From contig JAMOMB010000063.1 in assembly GCA_027068795.1 (NCBI GenBank), positions 1-43,456 of the forward strand: a DNA stretch of 43,456 bases. The letters run 5' to 3'. Below, piece by piece: positions 24,476-34,469 of this stretch. How positions within the stretch are numbered: the stretch's first letter is position 1; each line of letters begins with the position of its first letter. A program made the position numbers and the translations under genes. The stretch is from Sedimenticola sp. GTDB taxonomy: Bacteria; Pseudomonadota; Gammaproteobacteria; Chromatiales; Chromatiaceae. Under the pieces are notes generated by a model. The model worked only from the letters and a program-made list of their open reading frames with translations, did no database searches and was not told the origin of the DNA.

Positions 24476-26098
24476 ATGTCAAAAAAAACGGATTATGATG
24501 TTTTAATTATCGGCAGCGGCGCTGCCGGTCTCAGCCTGGCCCTGCGCCTGCCTGCCAATGCCAGTATCGCCGTGGTTTCCAAACGGGAACTGGTGGAGGG
24601 CAACACCCTCTACGCCCAGGGCGGCATCTCTGCCGTACTGGACGAGGCCGACTCCCTCGAATCCCACATCCAGGACACCATACGCGCCGGCGCGGGCCTG
24701 TGTGACGAGGAAGTCGTCAAGCTGGTGGTGGAAAACGGCCCGCAGAACATCCGCTGGCTGCTGAACCAGGGCGTTGAATTCACCCAGCAGCCGCCCACGG
24801 GATCATCGGGCTATCATCTGACCCGGGAGGGTGGTCACAGCCACCGCCGGGTCGTGCATGCGGCGGACGCCACCGGCAAGATGGTAGAGTTGAGCCTCGA
24901 AGGCCAGGCGCGCCAGCGCGCCAATATCACCTTGCTGGAGCATCATATCGCCGTTGACCTGATCTGTACGCCGCGAGGCAACGGCATGCAGGCCAGACGC
25001 TGCTATGGCGCTTACTTGCTGAATCTCAAGAACGACCAGGTAACCTCCATCGGCGCCCGCTGTGTGGTGCTGGCCACCGGCGGCTCGAACAAGGTCTATC
25101 TCTATACCAGCAACCCGGATGTAGCGACGGGAGACGGCATCGCCATGGGCTGGCGCGCAGGCTGCCGCGTAGCCAATATGGAGTTCATCCAGTTTCACCC
25201 CACCTGTCTGTATCATACCGAGGCCAAGTCATTCCTGATAACAGAAGCCGTGCGCGGTGAAGGCGGCGTTCTGGTGCTGCCCAACGGCAAGCGCTTCATG
25301 GACGCCTATGACAAGCGCGGGGAACTGGCCCCCCGGGACATCGTGGCCCGCGCCATCGACAACGAGATGAAGCAGCACGGCCTGGACAGCGTTTTTCTGG
25401 ATATCAGCCACAGGGATGAAAACTTCATCCGCAGCCACTTCCCCACCATTTACAACAAATGTCTGCAGCTGGGAATCGACATCACCCGCGAACCCATTCC
25501 CGTCGTACCCGCCGCCCACTACGCCTGCGGCGGCATCTGGACGGACAAAACGGCCCGCACGGACATTCAGGGCTTGTATGCGGTCGGTGAAACAGCCTAT
25601 ACCGGACTGCACGGCGCCAACCGCATGGCCAGCAACTCCCTGCTGGAATGCCTGGTATTCAGCGAGATCGCCGCCACAGACATCACCCGGCAGTTACAAA
25701 AAAAGGAAGCGCCCCGCCCTCCCCTGCTGCACTGGGATGAAAGCCGGGTCACTGATTCAGACGAGGCCGTGGTGGTGGCGCACAACTGGGATGAGCTGCG
25801 GCGCTTCATGTGGGATTATGTAGGCATCGTCCGCCGCAACAAACGTCTGGCCAGGGCCCGGCGGCGCATCAACCTGCTACAGCACGAAATCTGCGAATAC
25901 TACAGTAACTTTCGCGTAACCAATGATCTGCTGGAGCTGCGCAATCTCGCCGATGTGGCGGAACTGATCATCCTCTCGGCCATGCGCCGCCGGGAAAGCC
26001 GCGGCCTGCATTTCAACCGGGACTACCCCTGGCAGGACGAAAACCAGCGTCAACCCACCATCCTGATTCCCGACAACTACGTTTCCAGCAAGCGTTGA
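24476..26098 (+). CDS. nadB: L-aspartate oxidase
   Basis: This 540-residue flavoprotein oxidises aspartate to iminoaspartate, the first step of de novo NAD synthesis. The FAD-binding motif is [15 protein letters not shown] (GSGAAG at 13-18). The oxidase and fumarate-reductase-family motifs [48 protein letters not shown] and [10 protein letters not shown] follow, with a helical C-terminal domain. ATG at 24476 gives [15 protein letters not shown] and exactly the E. coli length. No good Shine-Dalgarno is seen for it. ATG at 24425 is an in-frame alternative that would add 17 residues. An A8 tract falls in codons 2-5. Divergence from rpoE is conserved. Confidence 0.96.
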   Translation: MSKKTDYDVLIIGSGAAGLSLALRLPANASIAVVSKRELVEGNTLYAQGGISAVLDEADSLESHIQDTIRAGAGLCDEEVVKLVVENGPQNIRWLLNQGVEFTQQPPTGSSGYHLTREGGHSHRRVVHAADATGKMVELSLEGQARQRANITLLEHHIAVDLICTPRGNGMQARRCYGAYLLNLKNDQVTSIGARCVVLATGGSNKVYLYTSNPDVATGDGIAMGWRAGCRVANMEFIQFHPTCLYHTEAKSFLITEAVRGEGGVLVLPNGKRFMDAYDKRGELAPRDIVARAIDNEMKQHGLDSVFLDISHRDENFIRSHFPTIYNKCLQLGIDITREPIPVVPAAHYACGGIWTDKTARTDIQGLYAVGETAYTGLHGANRMASNSLLECLVFSEIAATDITRQLQKKEAPRPPLLHWDESRVTDSDEAVVVAHNWDELRRFMWDYVGIVRRNKRLARARRRINLLQHEICEYYSNFRVTNDLLELRNLADVAELIILSAMRRRESRGLHFNRDYPWQDENQRQPTILIPDNYVSSKR

Positions 26099-26101
26099 CC
26101 C

Positions 26102-26587
26102 ATGATTGCAATCACTGTTGCCGACTATCAAAATCCCGCCCATCAACAAGCCATCCTGCATCTGCTGGACGCCTACGCCCTGGATCCCATGGGCGGCGGG
26201 CAGCCGCTGAGCAACGCTGCCAGACAGCGGCTGATCCCGGCCCTGATCAACCAGCCCGGCGCCCTGAGCGTTCTTGCATTCGATAAAGATGCGCCCGTGG
26301 GACTGGTCAATTGCTTTCAGGCCCTGTCTACCTTCCAGGCCAAACCATTGCTCAATATTCATGATGTCGTTGTCCTGCCAACGCACCGCGGGCAAGGCAT
26401 CAGCACCATGTTGCTGAAAAAGGTGGAGGAGATCGCCCGCCAGCGCGGCTGCTGCAAGATCACGCTCGAGGTGCTGGAAGGAAACCGGATCGCCAGGAAA
26501 GCCTACAGGAAACTCGGCTTCTGCGGCTACGAGCTGGATCCCGCCCTGGGCCAGGCGCTGTTCTGGGAGAAGAAACTCAGGTACTGA
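26102..26587 (+). CDS. GNAT-family N-acetyltransferase
   Basis: This 161-residue acetyl-CoA-dependent acyltransferase shows the pyrophosphate-binding motif A (VVLPTHRGQGISTMLLKKVE) followed by motif B (NRIARKAYRKLGFCGYEL). The substrate cannot be predicted. ATG at 26102 lies 3 bp after the nadB stop, so it is probably cotranscribed. Its last 11 nt overlap the convergent AI-2E transporter end. The internal stretch LVNCFQALSTFQAKPLLNIH is typical of a conserved proteobacterial GNAT subgroup. Confidence 0.9.
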   Translation: MIAITVADYQNPAHQQAILHLLDAYALDPMGGGQPLSNAARQRLIPALINQPGALSVLAFDKDAPVGLVNCFQALSTFQAKPLLNIHDVVVLPTHRGQGISTMLLKKVEEIARQRGCCKITLEVLEGNRIARKAYRKLGFCGYELDPALGQALFWEKKLRY

Positions 26588-27614
26588 TCTTCAGCCGGCC
26601 ATTCTCCGACATGGCCACGGCAATGGCCCGGGTCTGGGGAAAATTGGCCAGAATGATCATGCTGATCACCGTGATCGGCACACTCAGAAACATGCCCGTC
26701 ACGCCCCACATCTGACCCCAGAACGACAGCGCCAGGATCACCACCAAGGGACTGAGATTGAGCGACGAGCCCATCAGGCGCGGTTCGAGGACGTTTCCGA
26801 TCAGCACTTGCAGCGTCCCCAGGGAAACCAGCAGGGTGACAAAAGGCCCGAAAGTGTCGAATTGCACCAGGGACAGCGCAGTCGGCAACAGCACGGCAAT
26901 GAGGGAGCCGATGGTGGGGATGTAGTTCAGCATGAAGATCAGCAAGGCCCAGAACGGCGCATAGTCCACGCCCACCCACAGCAAGACCGCATAGCTGAGA
27001 ATTCCGGTCAGGGCGCTTACCATGGTCTTGATATAGACATACTGGCGAATCTGGATCTGGATTGCATCCAGCATCCGGGTGACTTTCCTGCGCCTGTCGG
27101 CATCCGGGAACATGATGCGCAGCTTGATGCCAAAATAGCGCTCTTCCAGCAACAGGAAGACCACATAGATGGCAACCAGGCCAGCATTGCCGGCCAGCCC
27201 CATAATCGCCGCGGCAAAATCACTGACCATTTTTCCCATGTCCAGGCCACCGGCCCAATGCGCGATGGCGGGCGCCACTTCCACGCCAGTCAGGGCCGCC
27301 AGGCGTTCGAGGATCTTGCTCACGTTGTCCTGGTACTGTGGCGCGGCCACTTTCACCTGCTCCACCGTGCCGCCGATCATCTGCGCCACGCCACTGAGCA
27401 GCAATATGACCACAACCAGGGCGAGAAATACGCTTATATGCTGGAACGGCCGGAGGCCGAAAATCGAAAGACCGCGAATTTTCAGGGCAATGGCGTCGAT
27501 GATGTACCAGATGATCAGGGCGATGGCAAAAGGCACCAGCAGCGATTTGCCAACGACCAGGAAAGCGATTACCGCGGCGATGGTGACAATGGTTGCAGTC
27601 AGTCTTTGCGGCAT
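26577..27614 (-). CDS. AI-2E family transporter (PerM-like)
   Basis: This 345-residue polytopic membrane protein of the AI-2E exporter superfamily (PF01594, formerly UPF0118) has about seven to eight helices. Examples are IVTIAAVIAFLVVGKSLLVP, HISVFLALVVVILLLSGVAQ and AGNAGLVAIYVVFLLLEERY. Family landmarks are NYIPTIGSLIAVLLP, NVLEPRLMGSSLNLSPLVVI and FWGQMWGVTGMFLSVPI. Members have been linked to AI-2 export or sodium/proton antiport. The substrate here is unknown. AAGGAG lies about 10 nt before the ATG, and the start is 3 bp after the methyltransferase stop, so the two are an operon. Confidence 0.9.
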   Translation of the reverse strand: MPQRLTATIVTIAAVIAFLVVGKSLLVPFAIALIIWYIIDAIALKIRGLSIFGLRPFQHISVFLALVVVILLLSGVAQMIGGTVEQVKVAAPQYQDNVSKILERLAALTGVEVAPAIAHWAGGLDMGKMVSDFAAAIMGLAGNAGLVAIYVVFLLLEERYFGIKLRIMFPDADRRRKVTRMLDAIQIQIRQYVYIKTMVSALTGILSYAVLLWVGVDYAPFWALLIFMLNYIPTIGSLIAVLLPTALSLVQFDTFGPFVTLLVSLGTLQVLIGNVLEPRLMGSSLNLSPLVVILALSFWGQMWGVTGMFLSVPITVISMIILANFPQTRAIAVAMSENGRLKIST

Positions 27615-27617
27615 GTT

Positions 27618-28199
27618 TCAGCTTCTCCTTGAAGCAACGATCATGGCCAGATCCGATAGCTCCGTGGGCGCGGAAAAGATCTTTCCGTCTTCCCGGTAAT
27701 AGCGCACTTGCAAGCCTTGAAACAAATGCAGCAATTCATTCGGCGCCAGACGCCATTCTTCTGTCGACGGCCCCCTGTTCAGATATACATCCCTGACGAA
27801 GGTCTGGTAAAAAATCATGCCCCCGGGCCGCAACGCCCGCATCAGCCGCGGAACCAGCCGCCGCTCGAGAAAGCAGGACACCAGAACCAGGTCGAAACTG
27901 TCAGGCTGCGGGGGATGGACCAGCACATCCCTGACCTGGGTCTGTATCTCCAGTTCATTCTTCCGCGCCTCTTCGTCCAGGCGCTCGATGGCGACGGCGG
28001 AGAAATCCCAGGCATGGGTCTCCAGGCCTGAACGCGCCAGGAACATGGCGTTGGCGCCTCGCCCGCAGGCAAGATCCAGCGCTTTTCCCCCTTCCGGCAG
28101 CAGATGCCGGTTCCTCAGCAACACCTGGGCGACCCTGCCCGAATCCGCCGCTTCGTGATGCCGCCGATTCCATTTTTCAGCATGGCCTTGGCCGTTCAA
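27618..28199 (-). CDS. Class I SAM-dependent methyltransferase (TehB-like)
   Basis: This 193-residue Rossmann-fold methyltransferase has motif I KALDLACGRGANAMFLA and the acidic post-I strand THAWDFS. Motif IV is FDLVLVSCFLERR, and motif VI is ALRPGGMIFYQTF. The N-terminal HAEKWNRRHHEA resembles tellurite-resistance TehB and thiopurine-type methyltransferases, but the acceptor is not identifiable. The start is TTG at 28199 and overlaps the metZ stop as TTGA; no in-frame ATG fits better. It might act on a sulfur compound given its coupling to metZ, which is only a guess. Confidence 0.85.
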   Translation of the reverse strand: MNGQGHAEKWNRRHHEAADSGRVAQVLLRNRHLLPEGGKALDLACGRGANAMFLARSGLETHAWDFSAVAIERLDEEARKNELEIQTQVRDVLVHPPQPDSFDLVLVSCFLERRLVPRLMRALRPGGMIFYQTFVRDVYLNRGPSTEEWRLAPNELLHLFQGLQVRYYREDGKIFSAPTELSDLAMIVASRRS

Positions 28200-29380
28200 A
28201 GGCTGTCCAGTCCCCTGGCGAGATCCGCCTTGATATCGGCAATGTCTTCCAGGCCGACGGAAATCCGGATCAAGCCATCGCTGACACCGGATTCGGCCCG
28301 CTCCTGCGGCGTCAGACGGCCATGGGTGGTACTGGCCGGATGGGTAATCGTGCTCTTGGTGTCGCCGAGATTAGCGGTAATGGACAACAGCCGGGTGGCG
28401 TCGATCACCTTCCATGCCGCCGCCTGACCGCCTTCAACCTCAAAGGAAAGAACGCCACCGGGCAATTTCATCTGCCTGTCCGCCAGGGCTTTTTGCGGAT
28501 GACTGTCAAGCCCGGGGTAATGCACATGGGTCACCTTGGGCTGCTCCTGCAACCATCGGGCAAGCGCTGTTGCATTGGCGGAATGCGCCTTCATGCGCAA
28601 GTCCAGGGTTTCCAGGCCATGCAGAAACACCCAGGCGTTGAAAGGACTCATACTGGGCCCGGCAGTGCGCAGTACGCCATAGACCTCTTCGCCCACCTTG
28701 TTCCCGTCCCCGACAACAGCACCGCCCATGCAGCGCCCCTGGCCATCCAGGTACTTGGTGGCGGAATGGATAACAATATCCGCACCGAAGTCCAGGGGGC
28801 GCTGCAGCGCCGGGGTGCAAAAACAGTTGTCCACCACCAGCAGGCAATCATGCTCGTGGGCCAGATCAGCCAATGCCTGTATGTCGCCCAACTCTCCCAA
28901 CGGGTTGGAAGGCGTTTCCACGAACAACATCCTGGTGTTGGGCCGGATGGCGGCGCGCCAGGCTTCCACATCCCCCAGGGACACATAGCTGGTTTGGATC
29001 CCGAAGCGCCCCAGGTATTTGTTGAACAGGATCACCGTGCTGCCGAAGATGCTGCGGGAACTCAGCAGGTGGTCCCCCTGCTGCAACAGTCCCATGCAAG
29101 TGCTCATGATGGCGGCCATGCCTGTTGCCGTAGCCACGCATGTCTCGCCGCCTTCCATGGCCGCCAATCGTTCCTCGAAATTCCTTACCGTGGGATTGGT
29201 AAAGCGCGAGTAGATATTTCCGGCTTCATCACCGGAAAAACGGGCGGCCGCCTGGGCCGCGCTTTGATACACATAACTGGAGGTAGTGAAAATGGGTGGA
29301 GCATGTTCCCCTTCGGCAGTCCGGTGGTGGCCCGCGCGAACCGCCTTTGTCGCCATTTTCCAGTCAGAATAATCGTCCAT
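28196..29380 (-). CDS. metZ: O-succinylhomoserine sulfhydrylase
   Basis: This 394-residue PLP enzyme of the Cys/Met metabolism family uses O-succinylhomoserine and sulfide to make homocysteine, giving direct sulfhydrylation in methionine synthesis. The PLP lysine is about K209 in DIVIHSATKYLDGQGR. Family segments are SSYVYQSAAQAAARF, NIYSRFTNPTVRNFEERLAA, ETPSNPLGELGD and SITANLGDTKSTITHPAST. ATG at 29380 is preferred to the track ATG at 29392 because GGAG lies 6 nt upstream of it and within the purF end. The purF-metZ pair matches pseudomonads. Distinction from cystathionine gamma-synthase rests on that context and on the SNPLGELGD region. Confidence 0.93.
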   Translation of the reverse strand: MDDYSDWKMATKAVRAGHHRTAEGEHAPPIFTTSSYVYQSAAQAAARFSGDEAGNIYSRFTNPTVRNFEERLAAMEGGETCVATATGMAAIMSTCMGLLQQGDHLLSSRSIFGSTVILFNKYLGRFGIQTSYVSLGDVEAWRAAIRPNTRMLFVETPSNPLGELGDIQALADLAHEHDCLLVVDNCFCTPALQRPLDFGADIVIHSATKYLDGQGRCMGGAVVGDGNKVGEEVYGVLRTAGPSMSPFNAWVFLHGLETLDLRMKAHSANATALARWLQEQPKVTHVHYPGLDSHPQKALADRQMKLPGGVLSFEVEGGQAAAWKVIDATRLLSITANLGDTKSTITHPASTTHGRLTPQERAESGVSDGLIRISVGLEDIADIKADLARGLDSL

Positions 29381-29381
29381 T

Positions 29382-30896
29382 TCAGGCTCCATTATGCAAA
29401 TCGATCACGTCCGCCTTGGTATTCCGCGAGGCTTTGGCGTGGTCGTTGCGGTCATGCTCCAGCAGTTGCAGATAGTCGCTGGTCACGTCGCCGGTCACGT
29501 ATTCGCCATTGAACACCGAAGCATCAAAGCGATCCACCTTGACCATGCCTTTTTTCCGCACCGCATCAATCAGGTCTTGCAGATCCTGATAGATCAATTT
29601 GTCCGCACCGATGATCCGGCAGATTTCTTCCGTGCTGCGGTTGTGCGCTACCAGCTCCGAAGCCGCAGGCATGTCGATGCCATAGACATTGGGAAAACGC
29701 ACCGGAGGCGCCGCCGAGGCCAGATACACCTTGTTGGCCCCCGCATCCCTGGCCATTTGCACAATTTGCTTGGACGTTGTGCCGCGCACGATGGAGTCAT
29801 CCACCAACAGCACGTTCTTGCCCTTGAATTCCACATCGATGGGATTGAGCTTGCGGCGCACGGATTTCTTCCGCGCGGTCTGCCCCGGCATGATGAAGGT
29901 GCGGCCGATGTAGCGGTTCTTGATGAACCCTTCCGTATAGGGCAACTTGAGTTTGTTCGCCAGGCTCAAGGCGGCGGTGCGGCTGGTATCCGGTATGGGG
30001 ATCACCACATCGATATCATGATCCGGCCATTCGTTCTTGATCTTCTTCGCCAGCTTGACCCCCATGCGCAGCCGCGCCTTGTGCACGAAAATATCGTCGA
30101 TGATGGAATCGGGCCTGGCGAAGTACACGAACTCGAAAATACAGGGCGAACGCACGGTCTCTTCCGCACATTGCCTGGCATGGAGTTCGCCCGTGCGGGT
30201 GATGATGATCGCTTCGCCAGGCGCCACATCCCGCACCAGCTTGAACCCCAGGGTATCCAGGGCAACGCTTTCGGAAGCGACCATGAATTCCTTGCCGTTG
30301 GGCGTATCGCGCTCGCCAAACACCACGGGGCGAATGCCATGGGGATCCCGAAAGGCGATGACGCCATAGCCGGGAATCATCGCCACGGCGGCATAGCCGC
30401 CGCGGCAACGCTTGTGTACGGTTTCCACCGCCCGGAAAATGTCTTCCTTGTCCAGGGTCAGGTGCGGCGGATAGCTGCTGAGGCCATGAGCGAAAATGTT
30501 CAGCAAAATCTCCGAATCGGATTCCGTGTTGATATGGCGCAGGTCTTCACGAAACAGATCCTGCTTCAACTCATCCGCATTGGTCAGATTGCCGTTGTGG
30601 GCCAGGACGATGCCATACGGAGAGTTTACATAGAAGGGTTGCGCTTCCGCCGAAGAAGAACAACCCGCTGTGGGATAGCGCACATGCCCCACACCCATGT
30701 TTCCCCGCAAACGGATCATATGCTCGGTTTTGAACACGTCACTGGCAAGGCCGTTGTTCTTGCGCAAATGCAGCTTCCCGTTCTCGCAGGTGACAATGCC
30801 AGCAGCGTCCTGACCGCGATGCTGCAACACCAGCAACGCATCATACAGGGATTGATTGACGGGCTCTGTGCCAACGATACCTACAATTCCACACAT
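29382..30896 (-). CDS. purF: Amidophosphoribosyltransferase
   Basis: This 504-residue enzyme catalyses the first committed step of purine synthesis (PRPP plus glutamine to phosphoribosylamine). Cys2 in MCGIVGIVG is the N-terminal glutaminase nucleophile once Met is removed; [12 protein letters not shown] follows. The PRPP motif is [12 protein letters not shown] at about 365-377. There is no propeptide, as in enteric PurF. GGGAAA lies about 8 nt before ATG. cvpA-purF is a conserved pair. A weak internal promoter (TTGTAC, 18 bp, TAATAT near 30964-30935) may lie in the 72-bp gap, but I give it little weight. Confidence 0.97.
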   Translation of the reverse strand: MCGIVGIVGTEPVNQSLYDALLVLQHRGQDAAGIVTCENGKLHLRKNNGLASDVFKTEHMIRLRGNMGVGHVRYPTAGCSSSAEAQPFYVNSPYGIVLAHNGNLTNADELKQDLFREDLRHINTESDSEILLNIFAHGLSSYPPHLTLDKEDIFRAVETVHKRCRGGYAAVAMIPGYGVIAFRDPHGIRPVVFGERDTPNGKEFMVASESVALDTLGFKLVRDVAPGEAIIITRTGELHARQCAEETVRSPCIFEFVYFARPDSIIDDIFVHKARLRMGVKLAKKIKNEWPDHDIDVVIPIPDTSRTAALSLANKLKLPYTEGFIKNRYIGRTFIMPGQTARKKSVRRKLNPIDVEFKGKNVLLVDDSIVRGTTSKQIVQMARDAGANKVYLASAAPPVRFPNVYGIDMPAASELVAHNRSTEEICRIIGADKLIYQDLQDLIDAVRKKGMVKVDRFDASVFNGEYVTGDVTSDYLQLLEHDRNDHAKASRNTKADVIDLHNGA

Positions 30897-30968
30897 GTCA
30901 GAGTTTCCCGAAATGCATCATCAACAAATGGTTCATATTAATTCCTGCCCTGCAAACTGTACAAGCGG

Positions 30969-31538
30969 TTACTGGCCTGGCTGCGGCGCCGGGACGATGG
31001 TTTCCGGCAACGGCAATTCCGGCAGGCCGGGGGTCAAGAACTGAAACTTGTCCGCCACCTCTGGCGGCAGCAGCTCCTTCAGCCACAGCGCCAGTTCCTG
31101 AAAATAGGGAATCAGCACCGATTGCTGCCACCAGGGATCCTGGGGCAATGGAGTCAATCCGGCCAGCAACACCAGAATCGCCATCAGCACCACGCCCCTG
31201 GCAAGACCGAAAATCATGCCGATGAAACGGTCGCTGCCGCTCAAGCCGGTACTGTTGATAAGACGGATCACCAGGTAGTTCAACAATCCCCCCGCCATCA
31301 GGGACAGAATCAGGAGAATGACAAAGGCCACCCCCAGCCGCACCGATGGCGTAGCGATAAAAGGCTCCAGGCGCAGGGAGAAATCACGAAAGAAGGTCCA
31401 GCTGATCCAGAACGCCAGCACCCACACGGCCAGGGAAAAAGCTTCCCGCATGAAACCGCGAATGAGGCTGATCAGGGCCGATATCAGAATGATGCCCAGT
31501 ATGGCAAAATCCACCCAGATGAGCTGCGTATCCGCCAT
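30969..31538 (-). CDS. cvpA: Colicin V production protein family, CvpA
   Basis: This 189-residue inner-membrane protein has about four hydrophobic segments, beginning WVDFAILGIILISALISLIR and GFMREAFSLAVWVLAFWIS. The last segment is near GVVLMAILVLLAGLTPLP, followed by a C-terminal amphipathic and proline-rich tail. CvpA is needed for colicin V production in E. coli and affects envelope homeostasis, but its mechanism is unclear. ATG at 31538 lies 2 bp after the dedD stop. The track start at 31544 is a TTG overlapping that stop. Order dedD-cvpA-purF is conserved. Confidence 0.92.
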   Translation of the reverse strand: MADTQLIWVDFAILGIILISALISLIRGFMREAFSLAVWVLAFWISWTFFRDFSLRLEPFIATPSVRLGVAFVILLILSLMAGGLLNYLVIRLINSTGLSGSDRFIGMIFGLARGVVLMAILVLLAGLTPLPQDPWWQQSVLIPYFQELALWLKELLPPEVADKFQFLTPGLPELPLPETIVPAPQPGQ

Positions 31539-31540
31539 GC

Positions 31541-32170
31541 TCAAGGATACCGGACGACCTGGCCCTTGACGCCAGAAATCTTGTTGATGCGCGGAAGCAG
31601 TCGTTGCGCGCGCTGCTTGTCGAGCTCCGGACCTACCCGCACCCGGTAATACTTCTTCCCGGCCACGGTGACTGCCGCGGGATCCATGGTATCCAGCCCG
31701 GCCTTGCGCAGCTTTTTCACCAGCCTTTCCGCGCTGGCCCGGGAGGAAAGGCTGGCGACCTGCACCACCCAGGCGGAAGGCGATGACGAGGGCTTGGGCG
31801 CAGCGGGCTTTTTCTCGGCTTTCTGCTCGGCTTTCTGCTCGGCTTTTGCCTCAGGCTTTTTCTCGGCGACCACGGGAGGCTCGGACTTTGCCGTGACAAC
31901 CGGCGCGACAGGCGTCGGGGGAGCAGCGGCAACAGGGGATTCCGGCATATGGCTCACGGGCGGAGTTTCCACGGTAGGAGGTTCTGTTTTCGGGGGAATA
32001 TCCTGCAGCAGAACAGGATCAAAACCGCGCACCGGCTCATCAGGGATGGAAGCCATTTTCCCGGGATGCTCGGCAACCGGCTTGTGACTAAGCAACATGG
32101 GCAAAAAAATGATTGCCAGAGCGATCAGCACCGACGCGCCAATCAGGCGGCGCTTTAACTGTTCATCCAC
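31541..32170 (-). CDS. dedD: SPOR-domain protein DedD
   Basis: This 209-residue inner-membrane protein recognises denuded glycan strands at the division septum. One helix is at about residues 9-27 (LIGASVLIALAIIFLPMLL). A long proline-, alanine- and lysine-rich linker follows, including EQKAEQKAEKK encoded by a 12-bp tandem repeat. A C-terminal SPOR domain (WVVQVASLSSRASAERLVKK to VKGQVVRYP) ends the protein. No strong Shine-Dalgarno is seen before ATG. It precedes cvpA and follows folC after 97 bp, with a -10-like element upstream. Confidence 0.9.
   Translation of the reverse strand: MDEQLKRRLIGASVLIALAIIFLPMLLSHKPVAEHPGKMASIPDEPVRGFDPVLLQDIPPKTEPPTVETPPVSHMPESPVAAAPPTPVAPVVTAKSEPPVVAEKKPEAKAEQKAEQKAEKKPAAPKPSSSPSAWVVQVASLSSRASAERLVKKLRKAGLDTMDPAAVTVAGKKYYRVRVGPELDKQRAQRLLPRINKISGVKGQVVRYP
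31814..31847. repeat. 12-bp tandem repeat inside dedD
   Basis: CTCGGCTTTCTG occurs twice in tandem, followed by CTCGGCTTTT. It encodes the repeated KAEQ unit of the DedD linker. In-frame unit changes would only lengthen or shorten the linker. Confidence 0.75.
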
Positions 32171-32204
32171 GGTTTGGATCCAGATCCGGGAACGTAAAAA
32201 ACAT

Positions 32205-32210
32205 ATTATA
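32205..32210 (-). promoter_or_regulatory. Candidate -10 element upstream of dedD
   Basis: TATAAT on the minus strand, 35 bp before the dedD start, lies in the 97-bp folC-dedD gap. The -35 region is poor. It may drive dedD-cvpA-purF-metZ independently of folC. Confidence 0.35.
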
Positions 32211-32267
32211 ACCCGTGCGGATTTCCGTGCGAGGATGTTTTTCCGCCCGGAACGGCGACGCCTCGCT

Positions 32268-33548
32268 TCAGCCTGTATTGATTACAGGGCTTTTCAACGC
32301 GCCGGCAACGGTGTGAAATGAGCCGAAAATCACTACCCGGTCTCCCGGCTCCACTTCGCCAGCCACCGCCTGCATGGCCTTTTCAACGCGCTCATGCGCC
32401 TCCATGGGAAAAGATTGCGGCATCGCCGCGGCCTTGCCGGCAAGGGCTTTCGCCTTCAGCCCCCGGCTGTCTTCAAGGGTGGCGAAATGCCATTTTTGCA
32501 CCTGCTCCTGCAGTAACGCAAGGACGGCGGCTACATCCTTGTCGCCAAGCATGCCCAACACAGCCAGCGTGCGCCCAGGCACAGGGTTTTCCTGCAACCG
32601 ACGCTGCAATGCGGCCACGGCATGAGGGTTATGCGCCACATCCAGCACCCACTGTACCCCATCCTTTTCCAGCACTTGCTGTCTGCCGGGCAGGTTGACC
32701 CTTTCCAGTCCTTGACGGATGGCGGTCTGACTCACAATTACAGCAGGAGACAACAGCTCGAAAGCCATGAGCACGGCGGCGGCATTGTCCAGCTGATGTC
32801 TGCCGGGCAGCGCGGGAAACGGCAGATCCTGCAATGACCGCGAAGGGCTGCGCCAGTTCCAGTGATTTGCGCACACGTCAAGATCAAAGTCCCGTCCGCG
32901 GACATGGAGTTTGGCTTGCCGTTTTTTTGCCTCCCTGGCAATGCTTTCCGGCATGTCCCTGCCGGAAAACACGGCGGCTTTTCCCGGACGGAAGATCCCT
33001 GCTTTCTCCCTGCCGATGCTTTCCCTGTCGTTGCCCAGCCATTCCTGGTGATCCAGGGCGATGCTGGTAACCATGGCCAGATCCGCATCGATGATGTTCA
33101 CCGCATCCAGACGGCCTCCCAAACCAACCTCCAGGAGCACCACATCCGGCGTTTCCCGGGAAAAGATATGCAGGGCGGCCAGGGTGCCATATTCGAAATA
33201 GGTGAGGGGAATCTCTGCCCTGGCTTCGTCGATCACCTGGAAAGCCTCCACGATCTTCGCATCGGAAACAGGGATGCCGTCGAGACGGATGCGCTCGTTG
33301 TAACACAGCAAATGGGGGGAGGTATAACTGCCGGTGCTGTAGCCCGCCTGTCCCAACAGGGCTTCGAACAGGGCGACGGTGGAGCCTTTGCCATTGGTGC
33401 CGGCGATGCTGATCACCGTGCTCGGGGCAAGATCCGGAGGGCTGAGTTTTTGCCAGACCTGCTGCACCCGCGCCAGCCCCAGATCAATGGTTTTCGGGTT
33501 GAGAGCTTCCTGCCAGTTCAGCCAGTCATCCAGCCGGGTAAATCTCAC
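32268..33548 (-). CDS. folC: Bifunctional dihydrofolate/folylpolyglutamate synthase
   Basis: This 426-residue Mur-ligase-type ATP-dependent enzyme adds glutamate to dihydropteroate and to folates. The P-loop is SIAGTNGKGSTVALFEALL (about 47-65). Family motifs are YTSPHLLCYNERIRLDG, LLEVGLGGRLDAVNIID, TSIALDHQEWLG and REKAGIFRPG. The C-terminal domain begins WVLDVAHNPHAVAAL. The start is GTG at 33548 with AGGAAG 6 nt upstream. It follows accD after 21 bp; accD-folC is conserved in proteobacteria. Confidence 0.95.
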   Translation of the reverse strand: MRFTRLDDWLNWQEALNPKTIDLGLARVQQVWQKLSPPDLAPSTVISIAGTNGKGSTVALFEALLGQAGYSTGSYTSPHLLCYNERIRLDGIPVSDAKIVEAFQVIDEARAEIPLTYFEYGTLAALHIFSRETPDVVLLEVGLGGRLDAVNIIDADLAMVTSIALDHQEWLGNDRESIGREKAGIFRPGKAAVFSGRDMPESIAREAKKRQAKLHVRGRDFDLDVCANHWNWRSPSRSLQDLPFPALPGRHQLDNAAAVLMAFELLSPAVIVSQTAIRQGLERVNLPGRQQVLEKDGVQWVLDVAHNPHAVAALQRRLQENPVPGRTLAVLGMLGDKDVAAVLALLQEQVQKWHFATLEDSRGLKAKALAGKAAAMPQSFPMEAHERVEKAMQAVAGEVEPGDRVVIFGSFHTVAGALKSPVINTG

Positions 33549-33569
33549 GCCAGCTTCCTCGGCGGCTGA

Positions 33570-34439
33570 TCAGGGACAGGAACAAGCCGTGGCGTGATTC
33601 AGGATACCCAATACATTGTGCAGCCGCTCGCGCATCTGCTCCCGCGGCACGATCATATCGATGGCGCCATGCTCGAGAAGAAATTCACTGCGCTGAAAAC
33701 CCTCCGGCAGTTTTTCCCGCACCGTCTGTTCGATGACTCTCGGCCCGGCAAAACCGATGAGGGCGCCAGGTTCGGCCACGTTTACATCGCCAAGCATGGC
33801 CAGGCTGGCGGACACGCCGCCCATGGTCGGGTCCGTCATGACGGAGATAAAGGGAACACCTTTGTCCGCCATGCGCTTGAGCACCGCAGAGGTTTTGGCC
33901 ATTTGAAACAGGGAGAACAGGGATTCCTGCATGCGCGCGCCGCCACTGGCGGAAAAACACACATAGGGAATGCGCTTCTCCAGCGCAATATTGGCGCCCC
34001 GCACAAAGCGTTCCCCCACCACGGAACCCATGGAGCCACCCATGAAACGGAACTCGAATGCGGCCGCCACCAGATCCATGCCCTTGAGTTTGCCGCGCAT
34101 GACGATCAGCGCGTCTTTCTCTTCCGTGGCCTTTTGCGCAGCCGCAAGGCGATCCTTGTATTTCTTGCTGTCCTTGAATTTCAACGGATCTTCCGCCTGA
34201 AGATCGGCGGCAATCTCTACTCTTGGCTCCTTGTCCAGAAACAACTCCAGACGGCGGCGGGCGCCAATGCGGTTGTGATACCCGCACTTGGGGCAAACAT
34301 CCATGTTTCTTTCCATTTCCGCGCGATACAATATGGCGCCGCAACCGGGGCATTTGTTCCACAAACCTTCAGGCACCGCCTTTTTGGCGCTGCCTTCGGT
34401 GCGGATAACACTGGGGAGTAGTTTGTCAAACCAGCTCAT
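33570..34439 (-). CDS. accD: Acetyl-CoA carboxylase carboxyltransferase subunit beta
   Basis: This 289-residue subunit transfers the carboxyl group from biotin to acetyl-CoA in the first step of fatty acid synthesis; AccA is encoded elsewhere. The N-terminal zinc ribbon has Cys30, Cys33, Cys49 and Cys52 ([16 protein letters not shown]). The crotonase-like core has [60 protein letters not shown] and [25 protein letters not shown] lies 7 nt before the ATG. It is 30 bp after trpA. Confidence 0.96.
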   Translation of the reverse strand: MSWFDKLLPSVIRTEGSAKKAVPEGLWNKCPGCGAILYRAEMERNMDVCPKCGYHNRIGARRRLELFLDKEPRVEIAADLQAEDPLKFKDSKKYKDRLAAAQKATEEKDALIVMRGKLKGMDLVAAAFEFRFMGGSMGSVVGERFVRGANIALEKRIPYVCFSASGGARMQESLFSLFQMAKTSAVLKRMADKGVPFISVMTDPTMGGVSASLAMLGDVNVAEPGALIGFAGPRVIEQTVREKLPEGFQRSEFLLEHGAIDMIVPREQMRERLHNVLGILNHATACSCP

Positions 34440-34469
34440 GGATTTACCTCAGTGGCTCAGAAATAACGC

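Noticed and set aside
30935-30964. Possible internal promoter TTGTAC-18-TAATAT before purF
   Set aside because: Weak -35 and long spacer; not strong enough to list as a feature.
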